From: Leptodontidium sp. MPI-SDFR-AT-0119
Lineage: Eukaryota > Ascomycota > Leotiomycetes > Helotiales > Leptodontidiaceae
Reading direction: 5' to 3'
Length of the DNA: 64,000 nt
Assembly: GCA_020726505.1 (NCBI GenBank)
Contig: JAHLEZ010000005.1
Location: 2,914,001 to 2,978,000, forward strand
Positions within the stretch are counted from its first letter, which is position 1. Every line of letters begins with the position of its first letter. Shown here one piece after another: positions 1 to 11,090 of the stretch. The notes below the pieces were generated by a model. The model was not told the origin of the DNA. It searched no databases and was given only the letters and a program-made list of their open reading frames with translations. The position numbers and the translations under genes were made by a program.

Positions 1-1064
1 CACTGAGGCAGCGAGTTCTCCGTCGTGTTCCCTAGTCCACCCGTCCAGACATGGGATATTGCTGTGTAGTCGGAGAGCAGACTTCCCTCGACCGTCTCGA
101 TTCTGACATTGCCTTGCTCGTTCTCCTCGCAACGCACGAGCGGGATGCTGTCTTCCGATATGCACCGCAAGACTGTCTTGAGGTCGGATTTGATGCTTGG
201 ACAACCTCTGCAGTTGTCCCTATGCTCAGTTTTAGGCGAAGCGAAGATATTGCACCTTTGTGGGGTGCATGAATCGTGGTCCTGCGACGGAGAATGGATG
301 GAAAGAAAAATAAGGCGATAACAATCTGTAGCGGAGAGGTTCAGACGCCAAGGGAGACTCGGGCAACGTCCGGACTTGCGTATAGAATTGCGGAGCGGTG
401 GGAAGTGCGTAACGAGGCTGCGGCGTTGGGGGTGTCTGGCCCGGGGTTTGGGGCCAAAGAGGGACGAGTAGAGTTGATCCAACAGGACGTCAACCGAAAA
501 GAAGACACCATATAATGGTTGGCTCCACAGGTCCGCCTTAGGATCATACTTAGAGGCCAGTAGGTAGTCTAGTAGCTCACTCACGACACGCCACGTCTGC
601 CTCAGCATGGGCGAGACTTCCGAATATCTGGCGTCTGTGTAGGCAAAGAGAAACGCCTCGTCAGGGTTCTCGCAGGCCTCCTTGAAGGCCTGCATAGTCT
701 GTCGAGATTGGAAGGTCGGAGTAGTACTAGACCACGACATAGGGTCATCTTCCCACTTCTGTAAGGTGTTTTGGATCTGGACGGAGTCGACGTATTGTCG
801 ACCGTCGTCGTTGGTTAGGAGGAACGAGGCATGCTTGACGTTGGTGCAGAGAAAGGCCGACAGCAGTCCAAAATACAGGTGGTTCTGGACCTTGGCGGCA
901 AAATCGTCGAGTGGATCGTCGCGACAGCTCGTGAACCAAGCCGATGTGCCTGCTAGCCATTCGTAATACTCAGAGCCCGAACACGGAGGAAGCTGCCCAC
1001 AAAGGTAAGGAACTTGAATGTGAGGAAGCGGAGAGCTGCAGCCAGGCCGAGCGATGTGTTCCAT
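1..1064 (-). CDS. HET-domain (heterokaryon incompatibility) protein, 3' part cut off by window edge
   Basis: Reading the minus strand from the ATG at 1064-1062 gives 354 codons without a stop, continuing past base 1. The last residues carry the HET-domain entry motif: an AISHVW core (H about residue 338), a GGLGN loop and then NSLPQ at the edge. About 330 residues of alpha-helical sequence precede it, starting MEHIARPGC; this long leader is found in one fungal HET subclass. HET proteins trigger cell death after non-self fusion; the catalytic or effector part would lie beyond the edge. Upstream of the ATG the frame stays open for about 15 codons to a possible splice acceptor (TTCTTAG), so a further 5' exon is possible. 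The frame is certain; the exact start is less so. Confidence 0.85.
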   Translation of the reverse strand, partial: MEHIARPGCSSPLPHIQVPYLCGQLPPCSGSEYYEWLAGTSAWFTSCRDDPLDDFAAKVQNHLYFGLLSAFLCTNVKHASFLLTNDDGRQYVDSVQIQNTLQKWEDDPMSWSSTTPTFQSRQTMQAFKEACENPDEAFLFAYTDARYSEVSPMLRQTWRVVSELLDYLLASKYDPKADLWSQPLYGVFFSVDVLLDQLYSSLFGPKPRARHPQRRSLVTHFPPLRNSIRKSGRCPSLPWRLNLSATDCYRLIFLSIHSPSQDHDSCTPQRCNIFASPKTEHRDNCRGCPSIKSDLKTVLRCISEDSIPLVRCEENEQGNVRIETVEGSLLSDYTAISHVWTGGLGNTTENSLPQ

Positions 1065-2373
1065 CTCGTCGATGCCTTTGTTGAAAGAGAAGATCGCCAA
1101 GCCAAAGATGATAATAAAACTAAGAAATTAGGGGAGGCAATAGACGGTCCATTTACATTCTCCTCACCGCTACTATTTTGAGTTTCGAAATTATGCTATT
1201 GAGTGCTGTGTTGGTCGAATGAGATACAAGAACGGCAGCGGCTGAAGAGCTGAACAATAGTCCGTAAGTGTGGCGTATGTTAAGGATCTCGATGGGAAAA
1301 TTGCGATGTACTCCAATTAAAAAAATTCAAAGTCCGGTGCCATAATTGTAGGTGTCTCTATTATTATACTCTTTTCCTTCGCGCAAGCGTTTTCCTTGAG
1401 AACGACTCAAATTCGGCAAATTTAATAAATCTCTTGAGATTAAGCTGTTGGGAATCGGCGTTAGGCTCTTCGCTAACTCAGGGAGTTACCGCACTGCAGT
1501 TTGTGACGGTTCAAGAGCATGAACGATGTCAAATGCGACTTGGGTAAAATGATTGTTTACAAGGAAGAAAGAGATTCGTAAGGAAATCTCCGACTTAAGA
1601 TATTTACACCGAGGCTACCTTGGTGAGCTTCTTAAAGGCACGTCCCGACCTCGAATTGCTGTTTGATCTTGATTGCGGGTACCAGAACTTCTTAAGGGAC
1701 CAAGGTGCAGACTCCTTACCTTTGACAGTCGATTTCAAGGTCAATAAACTCTTGCGAGTGCTCCGAATACTACTAGGGTATAGCGAGACTTCATGAGACC
1801 GGGACTCGCACTCACCGCTTTAAGGAAGCCCTTTCGAAATTGCGACCGAATTTCATATAATCGTACATCAGGCGGTCTTTTAAATCCCCTTCTTCGACTT
1901 AGTTGTAACGACGCTAGCATAAGAGAGTGGTGTAAGATGTATAAAGTAGTACTTTAGCGGTGGCTATTCGAGTCAAGTGTTCTATGGATCTTGTACACGG
2001 CCAAATGTTTTATTCTACGTTGTCTTGAAATCCTGCGGCCTTGATAGGGGAAAATTACGGCGCCGTTAAAGGAGACATGGTATACTGTGCGAATTACAAG
2101 TGACTCCGTTCATTCAGCTTCTTAGTGAATCTCTTCCTGGACAACACCAGCTTTAAAACACCTAGATAGATTTGAGGTGGTTGGCATCCGTCCTCAATAC
2201 TTTGCAACGGCAATCTGATCAGCGGATAAGTCACTTAGAGAGAAAGTATAAACTCGGGACAAGACGGGGGTTTTAGTGAAAAAAGTATCTATATTGTACT
2301 CATTTAAAATCTTTCAAAGTCTAACGAGGTATCTTAATCATAAAATCATCTACACACACCACACGAAAGCCAT
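1065..2373. other. Gene-free stretch, nothing recognised
   Basis: About 1.3 kb with no long open frame on either strand and no recognisable repeat or RNA gene. It holds the 5' side of the HET gene on the left and the 3' side of the RTA1 gene on the right. A degraded mobile element cannot be excluded but no transposase motif was seen. Confidence 0.5.
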
Positions 2374-3442
2374 CTATACACTCGATTTCAACCCACCATC
2401 AACATCACTATTACTCGAGCTCCCCTCATTCGCCTTCTCTCTCTGCTTCTTCATCTTCTTCTTGCTCCCCAATCCACCCAATCCCGTCACACCCTCAGAG
2501 AACGCAAAGGCAGGATTGAAAAGGTTCAGCGCGAGACAAGCAACAATGACCATTACGCCCTCGAAGCCAACGAACAACCATTGTCTCTTGATCAGACTCC
2601 CCGACCAACCCTCAGCCAACTCCGCCACTCTGTACACACTTCTCCAGAAGATACAGATCGTAGCAAGCGCTAAGGCGGCAAGGAAGCCCTTGAACTTCAT
2701 CGAGTGGCGCAAAGTGACGAAGTGGGGGTTCTGATCGAACGCTGCTTCGCCGAGCGATTTGTAGCGGCGGCGTGTGCGCATCGCAAAGTCGCCGCAGAGG
2801 ATCATGAAGATGAGGAGGGTAAGGACTTGGAATGCCAAACCGGCTACCATGATATGATCTCCTACTTTCGTGGACTTATGTTGATGGGAGGCAGATGAGG
2901 CGATACCTCCGCCTGCTGCTTGGAGAAGGAGAGACAGGAGATCGCAGGGAATGAACTATGGATATGGTTAGTAAACATCGAGTGAATTTGAGAATATTAC
3001 ATACGAAGCGGGTGTATGTTTCCGGTGCAATTCTGGAATTCTCTGGACCGAATGCATAGACGATACGTCTTAAGCAGAGATAGATACCTCCAGCGATGAA
3101 AGCGGGTGCTATCGTGAGACACACGATCTGCATCAAGAACCCATTCTCCTCCCACTGGTTCTTCCAGCTCATGATGCGTCCTGCATATCCAATGATTTCG
3201 AGGATGACACCAGCCGAGACGGCGAATGTGAAAGCTGTAGCTCGACGCGTGACTGCGTAGGTGACTAGGAATCCGAGAAGAGAGACGGCGAAGAGTGCGA
3301 TGAATGTTGCGTTTGCAGCGAGGGAGACTCGGTAGAAGTAGTAGGAGCTATCGATCGGGCAAGTCTCGACGGTACATTCAGCCAACAGTTCCAAGCGGGT
3401 TTTGCGAGGTAGGATAGTCATTGAGGAGAAAAAATGTTCCAT
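2374..3442 (-). CDS. RTA1-family lipid-translocating exporter-like membrane protein
   Basis: Two exons, 3442-3005 and 2955-2374, joined in phase 0 across a 49 nt intron (GTATGT donor, TACTAACC branch, CATAG acceptor) give 339 residues. Seven hydrophobic segments are visible, with the RTA1-family signatures: an IGYAGR stretch after the third helix, TIAPAFIAGGIYLCL, and FIPCDLLSLLLQAAGGG immediately after the splice junction. The tail is a short charged and Ser-rich cytoplasmic end. RTA1/RSB1-type proteins reside in the plasma membrane and are linked to resistance to toxic lipids or to export of sphingoid bases; the substrate here is unknown. A second in-frame ATG at codon 8 (MTILPRK) is an alternative start. 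A TATA-like TTTATATA lies about 40 nt upstream of the ATG on this strand. Confidence 0.93.
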
Positions 3443-5025
3443 TTTAGTGTTGAAGTGTAATGATCAGAGAAGAGAAAAGGTATATAAAGAAATGAAGGAC
3501 CAGTGGAGTGGCGAGGCTCTGGGACCGTGCAACCTTGGGTCAAGAAGAGCAAAGAAGCGGGAGTATTCCTCCGTGAATCGCTCAGTTCCTTTGACGAAGA
3601 ATGTGGATTCGAACAAAGAGAGCTCCTCCTCAAAAACAGAACTCGAAGCTTCGATGATGAACAAAACAGAACTCGAAGCTTCGACGATGAACAAAACAGA
3701 AGCGCAGAAGAGGACCAGAAATCTTTGCATAGAATGTGGGCATCATTCGATTATGTACTACTGTACACTTCTCGTAAAAATCGTGCCGTGTCCCAGAGCC
3801 GTGGTGTTTATGACTGGTTAATGGCCTCCCCAGCCGGCACCACTTCTCTCCGAGGCTGCACTCCGAAACTCCTTCAATTCCAAAGATGGGTCTTCGCTTC
3901 GTCAAGTCACAGATAAGCCGCGTATAAAAGCTTATTCGGACATTCCGTTTGACAGGAGCTCGGGCGAATCAGAGGGAGGGATATACGGGAGCCTAGGCTG
4001 GGGTGATGATGAGGCTATTGGTGGTTCGTGTTCGGGTGCGGGAATGCAAGCGTCGCTGATTTTTCCTCTCAGAATTTAGTCGATGCACGTCATTTCGAAT
4101 TTTTTGCATCGGAGAGAGTGTTTATGTCATGCTTGCAGTGCAGTAAAAGAATCGAAAAGGCTCTCAGCTACGATTTATCATTCCTCAAGTGTTGAAAACA
4201 AAGCAATGCTGAAAACGTGCTCAGATAAGACCCTCTCTGGAGCGAGGTATCGGCTGACGGGTACCAAACGCCACCACCCAAGCAGCCAAGGCGTCTATCA
4301 GAGCTACATCCAGCTATCTGTTTTAGGAAATACACGACCATAAATCAGCCGACAGTATCGTTGCATCATACCGTCGAACAATATCCAAAATTCCAGTGCG
4401 ATATGGTATTGCTCAATTTTATATTTTTTTTATTAAAAGCGCAGGCTAGATCTCGATGTACATCACAGGAACTGGTTTAGTTATCCATGGAGAGCTTAAT
4501 TGAACGGCAGACAGAACAGTGAGCACTTGGGTATTCCCCTTCAATTGTTGAATGATATGTGACTGAGTATGTACTTCAGCCTGTGAGTCAACTCAAATCT
4601 TCATTTCTGCTTGCCAAGGTAGAAATACTTCAGCTCTCCAGCTCAGGCTTTCAGCCAGCCTTGTTGCATAGCACAATGTGGCAGTGAAGAATCACTGCGG
4701 GATGAACTGAAGGGAGGAAAGATGTGCGGCTGTAATCCCCAGGAGTCTGGCTTTCCCATGGGCGTACTCCAGCTCCGCTTTTATTTGAGATTTTAGTTCG
4801 TTGTGAACTTCTTCCAATACGTCATGTGCGTAACCTTGACTCGGACCACTTCGTTCGAGCCTATCGACTATCAAGTTTGCAGGTACAGTAACTCCATTGA
4901 GGGTTGACGTCGATTGAAAACATCCTAGCTGGAACATATCTCAGAAGGCAAAAAATGATGGCGAGGACAATGAAATCAAGTGAGGTCCACAATCTAATTT
5001 CCCTTTCCCAATTTCAAATTCCAAT
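3443..5025. other. Intergenic region
   Basis: Promoter side of the RTA1 gene on the left and 3' side of the DUF4185-like gene on the right. It contains the 30-bp tandem repeat annotated separately. Small open frames here (for example 3503-3916 + and 4692-4937 -) show no recognisable protein features. Nothing else seen. Confidence 0.5.
3632..3700. repeat. 30-bp tandem direct repeat, two full copies plus partial
   Basis: A 30-base unit containing CTCGAAGCTTCGA (itself palindromic around AAGCTT) is repeated head to tail from about 3633 and 3663, differing by one base (GATGATGA/GACGATGA), with the first bases of a third copy following. It lies in non-coding DNA upstream of the RTA1-like gene. 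Confidence 0.85.
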
Positions 5026-6432
5026 CTAGTACTTAAACTCAAGTTTATACATCATAATCCCATCTCCAGCCCCACTGGAAACAAAGAGCACCCTATGACT
5101 CCCCCCAGGACTAAACTCCGGATGGACATTAACGCCATACCCAACCCGACCCGCAAGTCCATACTGGCCCGACCAAGGACCATACGGCGTATCACTCGTA
5201 TAATAATTCATATAATACCCATACGCGCCAGTAAACAACATATACTTCCGAAAGTAATTCGAATACACGATAGATCCCTGACCATCACTATGCACATTCC
5301 CCTGAACACCATAACTCATATCATTGCTTTTCGGGATGCCGGTGACCCAATTCCCGTTGGTCTGGAGGAACTCGTATTTCGTGGCGTCGAATGCGTTTTG
5401 GAGTTTGGAGCGCCCGATGATGAGGCCGGATGGCCCGCCGTTGGTGTAGGTGTAGATGTAACCTTCGGCGTTGAGAATGGTCATGATTCCCACTTGGATG
5501 CCGTCTGCGCCGGTTATGAGTGGACCGTTTCGATTTGCGAGGGGGACATTAGAACCGAGCGTTACTTTGATCATGCCGGCTCCGTATTCGCCTGTTACTG
5601 CTCTCCAAATTTCCCACTACATGATAAATCAGCTATGAACTCTACTTGGGTTGAATATGCGGAGACTCTCGAGGCCTTTCTCGTCGAATGAATTTTTTGA
5701 GAGCAGGTCCTTTTCCAGACATTGAAGAAGGGGGTCGAGTTCTGTACGTACCACGAAGCCAACGCCCACACCAGGGCTCACCTCCGCCACATTCGAGGTA
5801 TCCATGCCCCAGAAGGGTGTATTGCCCTGCGGTGGTGGATCACTCGAATGTGCCTTTGCGAAATCCCAGCCATTGACATTCTTGATATCTTTCGTATCTA
5901 CCTGCAGGATATTTGCTTTGGTAGAATAAAAAGCAGCTCCCATGGAGAACCCGTCTTTGAGGCCATCTTTAGCCAACACGTCACCAAAATTCCAGAATGA
6001 GGTCCCGGAGAGAACGGAGGTGCGGCTTTTATCCCAGGTAAGATCTGGCATGCTACTGGAATAGATGTAGCCTACGCGGGAGATGCTCCATTTACTGTTG
6101 TTTTGGGAGGCGAATATTGAGGGGGAAGGGAGGGTGGCTGTTGGGAGGGCGGCGTTTACAGCTGTGCTGGGGGTGGGGGTGGTCGTTGTACGCAAGGAGG
6201 TTGTTGGTTTTGTTGGTGTTGATACCTTTGTCGTCCCGGAAATTGAGGTCTGTTTTGGACGAGCGGTCCCCTGAAAAGTCGTCCATTTATTGTTAGAATC
6301 GAGGCAGTGAGCTATACCCTTATCGTCGTCGTAACAGTAATCTGGGATGCCATTACCATCGAGGTCATAATTCCTTCTCGGATTTGGATTTGCGAACGCG
6401 GATGATGCGATGAGAAGATATAAAAATTTCAT
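5026..6432 (-). CDS. Secreted DUF4185-like (beta-propeller type) protein
   Basis: Exons 6432-5752 and 5616-5026, phase 0 over a 135 nt intron (GTACGT donor, CATGTAG acceptor), give about 423 residues. The start at 6432 (MKFLYLLIASSAFANP) makes a clean signal peptide; the frame also has an ATG eight codons upstream (6456). After the signal comes a Cys-containing segment with a calcium-loop-like DLDGNGIPD, then a Thr/Ser/Pro linker (about residues 55-105). The long C-terminal domain has repeated Trp/Gly/Tyr strands: GPSGLIIGRSKL, a TGAYGYYMNYYTSDTPYGPW stretch, and HPEFSPGG. This resembles DUF4185 and other five-bladed sugar-binding or glycosidase-like folds. It is predicted to be extracellular; no catalytic residues can be assigned, so enzymatic function is open. 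Confidence 0.85.
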
Positions 6433-7430
6433 TTTGACGATTGTAGACATGAACAATACGAAATTGAACGTAAAGAGGAAAAGAGAAACTTGAATGATAA
6501 GACAATAACCAATTTGGATGTCCAGACTAAGAGCTGGTTAAAGGGCGAGATTCAGATCTCGTCATCGTCAACAACCCCACTTGACCCGCAGCTTCAATGA
6601 GTACCGAAGAGACCCGAGAACCAGAATTCAATTCAATAGAAATGAATGGTTCAAACCTTTGCAAAGTCTGGTCTCTTTATTCTGGCTAGATAACAAAATC
6701 TACATACCCGGGTATGTAAAACCATGGGTCTAACTCTTCAGAGGCTGGCAGAAGCGATGTTGGCTGACGCAACTCAGCTAATCCAGTGTTTAAAGTGGAG
6801 AAGTACATAAAAAGCAATCCTAAGGGGCGAGACTATCTTAAACATTGTTTGGACTTTTGCAAATTGCAAGATCTGACGTGCCACTTGGCAGGCCTGCCGA
6901 GTATGCAATAGATCGCAGCTCGAAGCTCCAAACACATGAAAACGTACTGTAAACTCTGACTATAGCGCTAGGACAGCTATATGAGAAGCATTGGACAAGG
7001 GTGTTGATTGAAGTCGGAGAGACCTCGAAGACTGTGACAATCAGCTGCTGGGCAAATGCCTTGAGATTGATGTTAATGGTGGACATGGGAGATTGTGAGA
7101 TGGAAATTCTCAGGAACTGCTCCACATCCAGACACATCTCCCTCCCTCTTTTCGAAAAACCAAATGACTTTCTGGTGTTTCCTGAGCTTGGCATCTTTGG
7201 ACAATATGGTCTTGGATGACCCGGGGTTCCGTCTCGCAAATTGGCATGCTCATCGGACAACAGCATTCAGGAATTTAACTCATGACCAGAGCAGCCAAGT
7301 CATCCGGATTCTTGGTCGTAGTGAAGACTGTGTGTGCCAATTGTGGCTGATGCATCCATTGTAAACGCCGACCTATGTACAATCCTCCCAGCTTGCCGCT
7401 CGGTCCATCTGTTGCCCTCATACACTCGAT
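6433..7430. other. Intergenic region
   Basis: About 1 kb between the DUF4185-like gene's 5' end and the 3' end of the complex I subunit gene. A 142-codon minus-strand frame at 6838-7266 has no recognisable features and low-complexity composition. Nothing else seen. Confidence 0.5.
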
Positions 7431-7724
7431 TTACTCGTCCTCGAAGCCCTCCAATTTCTTTCTTGGTCCGGTTGGAACTGCAGTACAATGTTAGCTTGGC
7501 AGGCCTTTCTTCCTTCAACCTCCCTCTCCGCACCTACTTGGATATGTGAGGGGTATCTCTGGTCTCTTCTCATCTCCCAACATCCTGCGAATCGGCGGAA
7601 CTGTCAAGACAGTAACGGGTCCCATGCTTCCAATGACAATCGAGTAGAAGATCGCGGGCTTCTCAATTGCTGCCCATCGTAGGTATCGCAGTGGTTGCGA
7701 AAAGAATCGTGGAAGGGCCGACAT
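7431..7724 (-). CDS. NADH:ubiquinone oxidoreductase 9.5 kDa subunit
   Basis: Two exons, 7724-7538 and 7477-7431, with a 60 nt intron (GTAGGT donor, CTGCAG acceptor, phase 1) encode 77 residues: MSALPRFFSQPLRYLRWA at the N-terminus, then GSMGPVTVLTVPPIRR and LTYPIPTGPRKK after the junction. This is the fungal complex I accessory subunit known as the 9.5 kDa (NUXM-type) subunit, with one hydrophobic segment in the mitochondrial inner membrane. If the intron were unspliced the protein would end in an unrelated RCGEGG tail, which is the reason for placing the second exon. An ATG seven codons upstream (7745) is in frame, but MSALPRFF matches the family start. The gene is divergent from WBP1 with about 303 bp between the two start codons. 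Confidence 0.93.
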
Positions 7725-8027
7725 CGTGTCTACAAACATCAGCATACAGCTACAGCTCGAGACAACCTGTACTCACTCAATTGATTGTATACAACCTCCC
7801 TTCAATCTCTGTGTAGTGTTGCAGAAGTGTTGCAAGAGCTGGCGATTTGGATGCTTGAATGTTCGAGGTTGAAGCCCCGGAGCTCGGGCCATCAACATCA
7901 CGTGTCTCTCACGGATCAACTGTTCTTCCAGATATCTTGGCATTGCATACGTTTCCTAAAGCTTCAAGACGCGCAGCATCCAGATGCCAGATTCAAGAGC
8001 CGGAATCCTATATTCACATCAACGACA
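7725..8027. promoter_or_regulatory. Bidirectional promoter between complex I subunit and WBP1 genes
   Basis: The 303 bp between two divergent start codons must carry both promoters and 5' leaders. CT- and CA-rich stretches are present but no specific element could be assigned. Confidence 0.6.
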
Positions 8028-9622
8028 ATGAGGTGGTTACTTCCTGCGCTTTTCCTAGGGATAACCTCCCTGGTGGAGGCACTCAATTCGAAAGGGGATT
8101 ACAGACTATTGGTTGTGTTGGAGGAGTTGGCAGAGAAGTCCAAGTACTCGAAATATATTGCGGATTTAGAAGGTTAGAGCTTCCAACGACAGCAACTTCA
8201 ATTGGACTTGGTATTGACTTAAGTGCTATTACAGAGAGAGGTTTTTCACTCACATTTGAATCACCAAAGAACGAGAAGGTTGCCCTATTCCACCTTGGGG
8301 AGAGGGCATACGATCATGTCCTTATCCTCCCCTCCAAGTCAAAGGGTAATTATGCATTCTGACAGTTGAGGAATTGGAATTGGAACTAATGTGTAGCAGG
8401 ACTTGGACCAAATCTTACACCAAAGCTTCTTCTCGACTTCATCAATGGCGGTGGAAACATCATGTTGACTCTCTCGTCCTCAGTACCAACCCCAAGCTCC
8501 CTCGTGTCTCTCCTCCTCGAGCTCGACATCCACCTCCCTACAGACCGAAATGCCCTCGTGGTAGACCATTTCAACTACGATACCCTCACCGCTTCCGAGG
8601 AGCACGATGTTGTCCTTCTTCCCCGCCCAGACGCCATCAGACCAGATGTCAAGAACTTCTTCAAGGGCGATGGCAAAGGAGGAGATGTTATTGCATTCCC
8701 AAGAGGTGTTGGACAAACTCTAGGAAATGCCAGTCCACTGTTGACTCCAATTCTTCGAGCTCCTCGATCCGCATACTCATACAATCCCAAGGACGATGTT
8801 GAGGGGGTGGAGGATCCATTTGCAGTTGGTCCACAATTGTCTTTGATCACTACTATGCAGGCACGCAACTCTGCGCGCTTCACTGTCATTGGATCTGCAG
8901 AGATGCTCGAGGACAAGTGGTTTGATGCCAAGGTCAAGCGCAGTGTTGGACTGGGTGGTGTAGGAACTGATGCTAAGACTGTCCCAACTGTCAACCAAGA
9001 GTTCGTCAAGGAAGTCACTGGCTGGACATTTGGGGAGATTGGAGTTATCCAGGTCTTCAACATTGAGCACTATCTTAACGAGGATGGCGTCAAGAGCAAC
9101 ATCACGAACCCAAAGATTTACAGAGTCAAGAACGATGTGGTTTGTGCATTCCGACCTTTGTTTACTTCGTTGGTACTAACTGTTCTACAGACATACAACA
9201 TCGAGATCCGCGAGTACTTCTGGGATAGATATCGGCCATTCGTTCCTCCCGCGGGTGACTCCATCCAGCTTGAGTTCTCTATGCTCTCGCCATTCCACCG
9301 CCTTCCCCTCCGGTATGTCAAGACCCCCTCTGGCTGGGGTCAGTACACGGCAAGCTTCAAGCTTCCCGATCAACATGGAATCTTCAACTTCAAGGTCAAC
9401 TACAAGCGACCATTCTACACCAACATCGAAGAGAAGAACACCGTCACTGTCCGCCACTTCGCTCACGATGAATGGCCAAGGAGTTGGGTCATCAGTGGTG
9501 CTTGGCCTTGGATTGCGGGTATTGGAGTTACTGTCGCTGGATGGGTTGCATTTGTTGCGCTGTGGCTATGGAGTAAGCCCGTTCCTTTGAAGTTGACGAC
9601 AAGCGGAAAGAAGGTCCAATAG
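8028..9622 (+). CDS. WBP1: Oligosaccharyltransferase 48 kDa subunit (WBP1/OST48)
   Basis: Four exons (8028-8172, 8235-8345, 8400-9139, 9191-9622) encode 475 residues. A signal peptide (MRWLLPALFLGITSLVEA) is followed by the OST48 signatures LLVVLEELAEKSKYS, FESPKNEKVALFHLGERAYDH and LGPNLTPKLLLDFIN in the first 130 residues. Near the C-terminus a single membrane span (WPWIAGIGVTVAGWVAFVAL) is followed by a short cytosolic tail ending KKVQ. That is a KKxx ER-retrieval signal, as in the yeast protein. The product is part of the oligosaccharyltransferase that moves the lipid-linked glycan to Asn in the ER lumen. Exon junctions restore the conserved residues exactly (DLE-ERGF, SKG-LGPN). Intron 3 (9140-9190) is 51 nt, a multiple of three, and has no stop in frame. 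Confidence 0.97.
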
Positions 9623-10057
9623 GTGGGAATGGGATGGGATGGTAGGGGAACTGTATCTGTATGATAACAAAAGTAAAAGTGTATAGGGATAGATGCAATG
9701 TTCATCGGTTTTGGGCTCCATTCATTCATTCTCGAACGATAACCTGGCTTAGGGTGACATCTTCTTGATAAACCGACGTCTCCATTGAGGCTTCACTACT
9801 TTCTTGGCTGCTGCACCAAAAGTGGACTTGTTGCAAGAATCGACCAAGTGGTCCTCATGCATTCGAGAGATACGAATGCTTCACAGCGCTTGCTTTATCG
9901 AAGGCATGTGTTTCACTCGCCTTTCTTGTTACTTGATGCACTTTCACAAATCTCCAATTTCTCGCTGGAGGGAGGCGACCCAAGAACTCAGCAGACGAAT
10001 ACACATTTCAACGCCAAGTCAACATCCATTCCCACTTACCACTCCAAAACCAAGCTT
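9623..10057. other. Convergent intergenic region
   Basis: 3' flanks of WBP1 (+) and the NmrA-like gene (-). Plus-strand frames starting near 9785 and 9804 that run into the next gene are antisense shadows. Nothing else seen. Confidence 0.5.
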
Positions 10058-11090
10058 TCACGCAAACCTCCCCAACACCTCCTTCAACTGTTTCCTATCC
10101 ATCATCTCAATGCCCAACTCCCTATTATCCGCCTCCCCAAAATCAGAAGTAAACGCCTTCCCAAAAACACCCACCACCTTCTGAAGATGCATCCCCATGG
10201 CACTATCCCCATCAACCCTAAACGCCTCCTCAGCCTTCCTCTCACACTCACCCGTATCCATACGCGCTACAGTCCACTCCTGCGCATTCCCACTCTCACT
10301 CCCACTCCCAGTAGACGCGAGCACGACCTCCTTCGCCAGCTCTAACAACTCATTCTGACACGTCACAACATCATGCACGCAAAACTCCCGATTCGCAGAC
10401 CCCTCACCCATCTTCAACACCGCCGCCACAGCCGCACTAGCCGTTGCCATGGTAGTAGTACTGAACCTCTTCTCGCCGTCGTCGAAGAGTGTTATGGTGC
10501 GGGATTTGAGGTTCACGAGGACCCCGATGTTGAGGAGGTAGTCTAGTAAGGGGCCAGTGTGGATGATTGTGTGTGAGATGAGGGAGGTGCGGGCCTGCAG
10601 GTATGAGGATGTGAAGAGCTTGTCGCGGTGGATGCGGAGGGTGCGTTTGCCTGGTGTGTTGAGGGGGGTGGCGAAGGAGGAGGGGAGGAAGCGGGTTACG
10701 CCGCTGGTTATGGAGGCGGCTATTAGGTTTGTTTGTTCGGGGAGCCTGGGGGGTTGTTAGGTATTGCTTATAAGTTGTTCGTTTGAGGTTCTGAGTTCGT
10801 TGTTTGAGAATGAGGATGGATAGGAGGGGATGAGATGGGACTGGAGCTTACATTCCTACTCCACAAACGACGACAGCGTCGATGCCTTGCAACGCAGAAA
10901 CGAGAGAGTCCTGAGAAAGGTAATCTACCTCGATGACTTTTGCTTCTGGGCCGAGAGCTGCTGTGGTCTTTGCAGCAGAGCGTGTGAGTGCTGTTACTTT
11001 GAAGCCGGATGCTATGAGGGTTCGGATGACTGTTGGTCCTGTATTACCTGTTGCGCCTGCTACGGCGACGGTTTGGATTGGATAGGGCAT
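10058..11090 (-). CDS. NmrA-like / isoflavone-reductase-type NAD(P)-binding protein
   Basis: Exons 11090-10852 and 10745-10058 (106 nt intron, GTAAGC donor, CCCCCAG acceptor, phase 2) give 308 residues. The N-terminus has the dinucleotide-binding glycine motif VAVAGATGNTGPTVI (about residues 8-22), then ALTRS and an IDAVVVCGVGM strand at the junction, followed by EQTNLIAASITSGVTRFLPS and a GKRTLRIHRDK stretch. This is the atypical SDR group that includes NmrA, isoflavone and phenylcoumaran reductases. Members either reduce small aromatic substrates or sense NAD(P)H redox state; which applies here cannot be told. There is no active-site Tyr-x3-Lys of classical SDRs in the usual place. Cytosolic by absence of targeting signals. 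Confidence 0.9.

Noticed and set aside
1100..2370. A degraded transposon
   Set aside because: No transposase motif, terminal repeat or target duplication could be found by eye.
3503..3916. 137-codon plus frame over the tandem repeat
   Set aside because: Its length comes from the repeat; no protein features.
4692..4937. 81-codon minus frame with helical character
   Set aside because: Looks coding-like but has no family resemblance and no neighbouring exon that joins it.
6838..7266. 142-codon minus-strand open frame
   Set aside because: No domain, signal or conserved segment; composition and position (intergenic) fit a chance frame.
9785..10345. 186-codon plus-strand frame
   Set aside because: Antisense to the 3' part of the NmrA-like gene, low-complexity Pro/His/Thr-rich translation.
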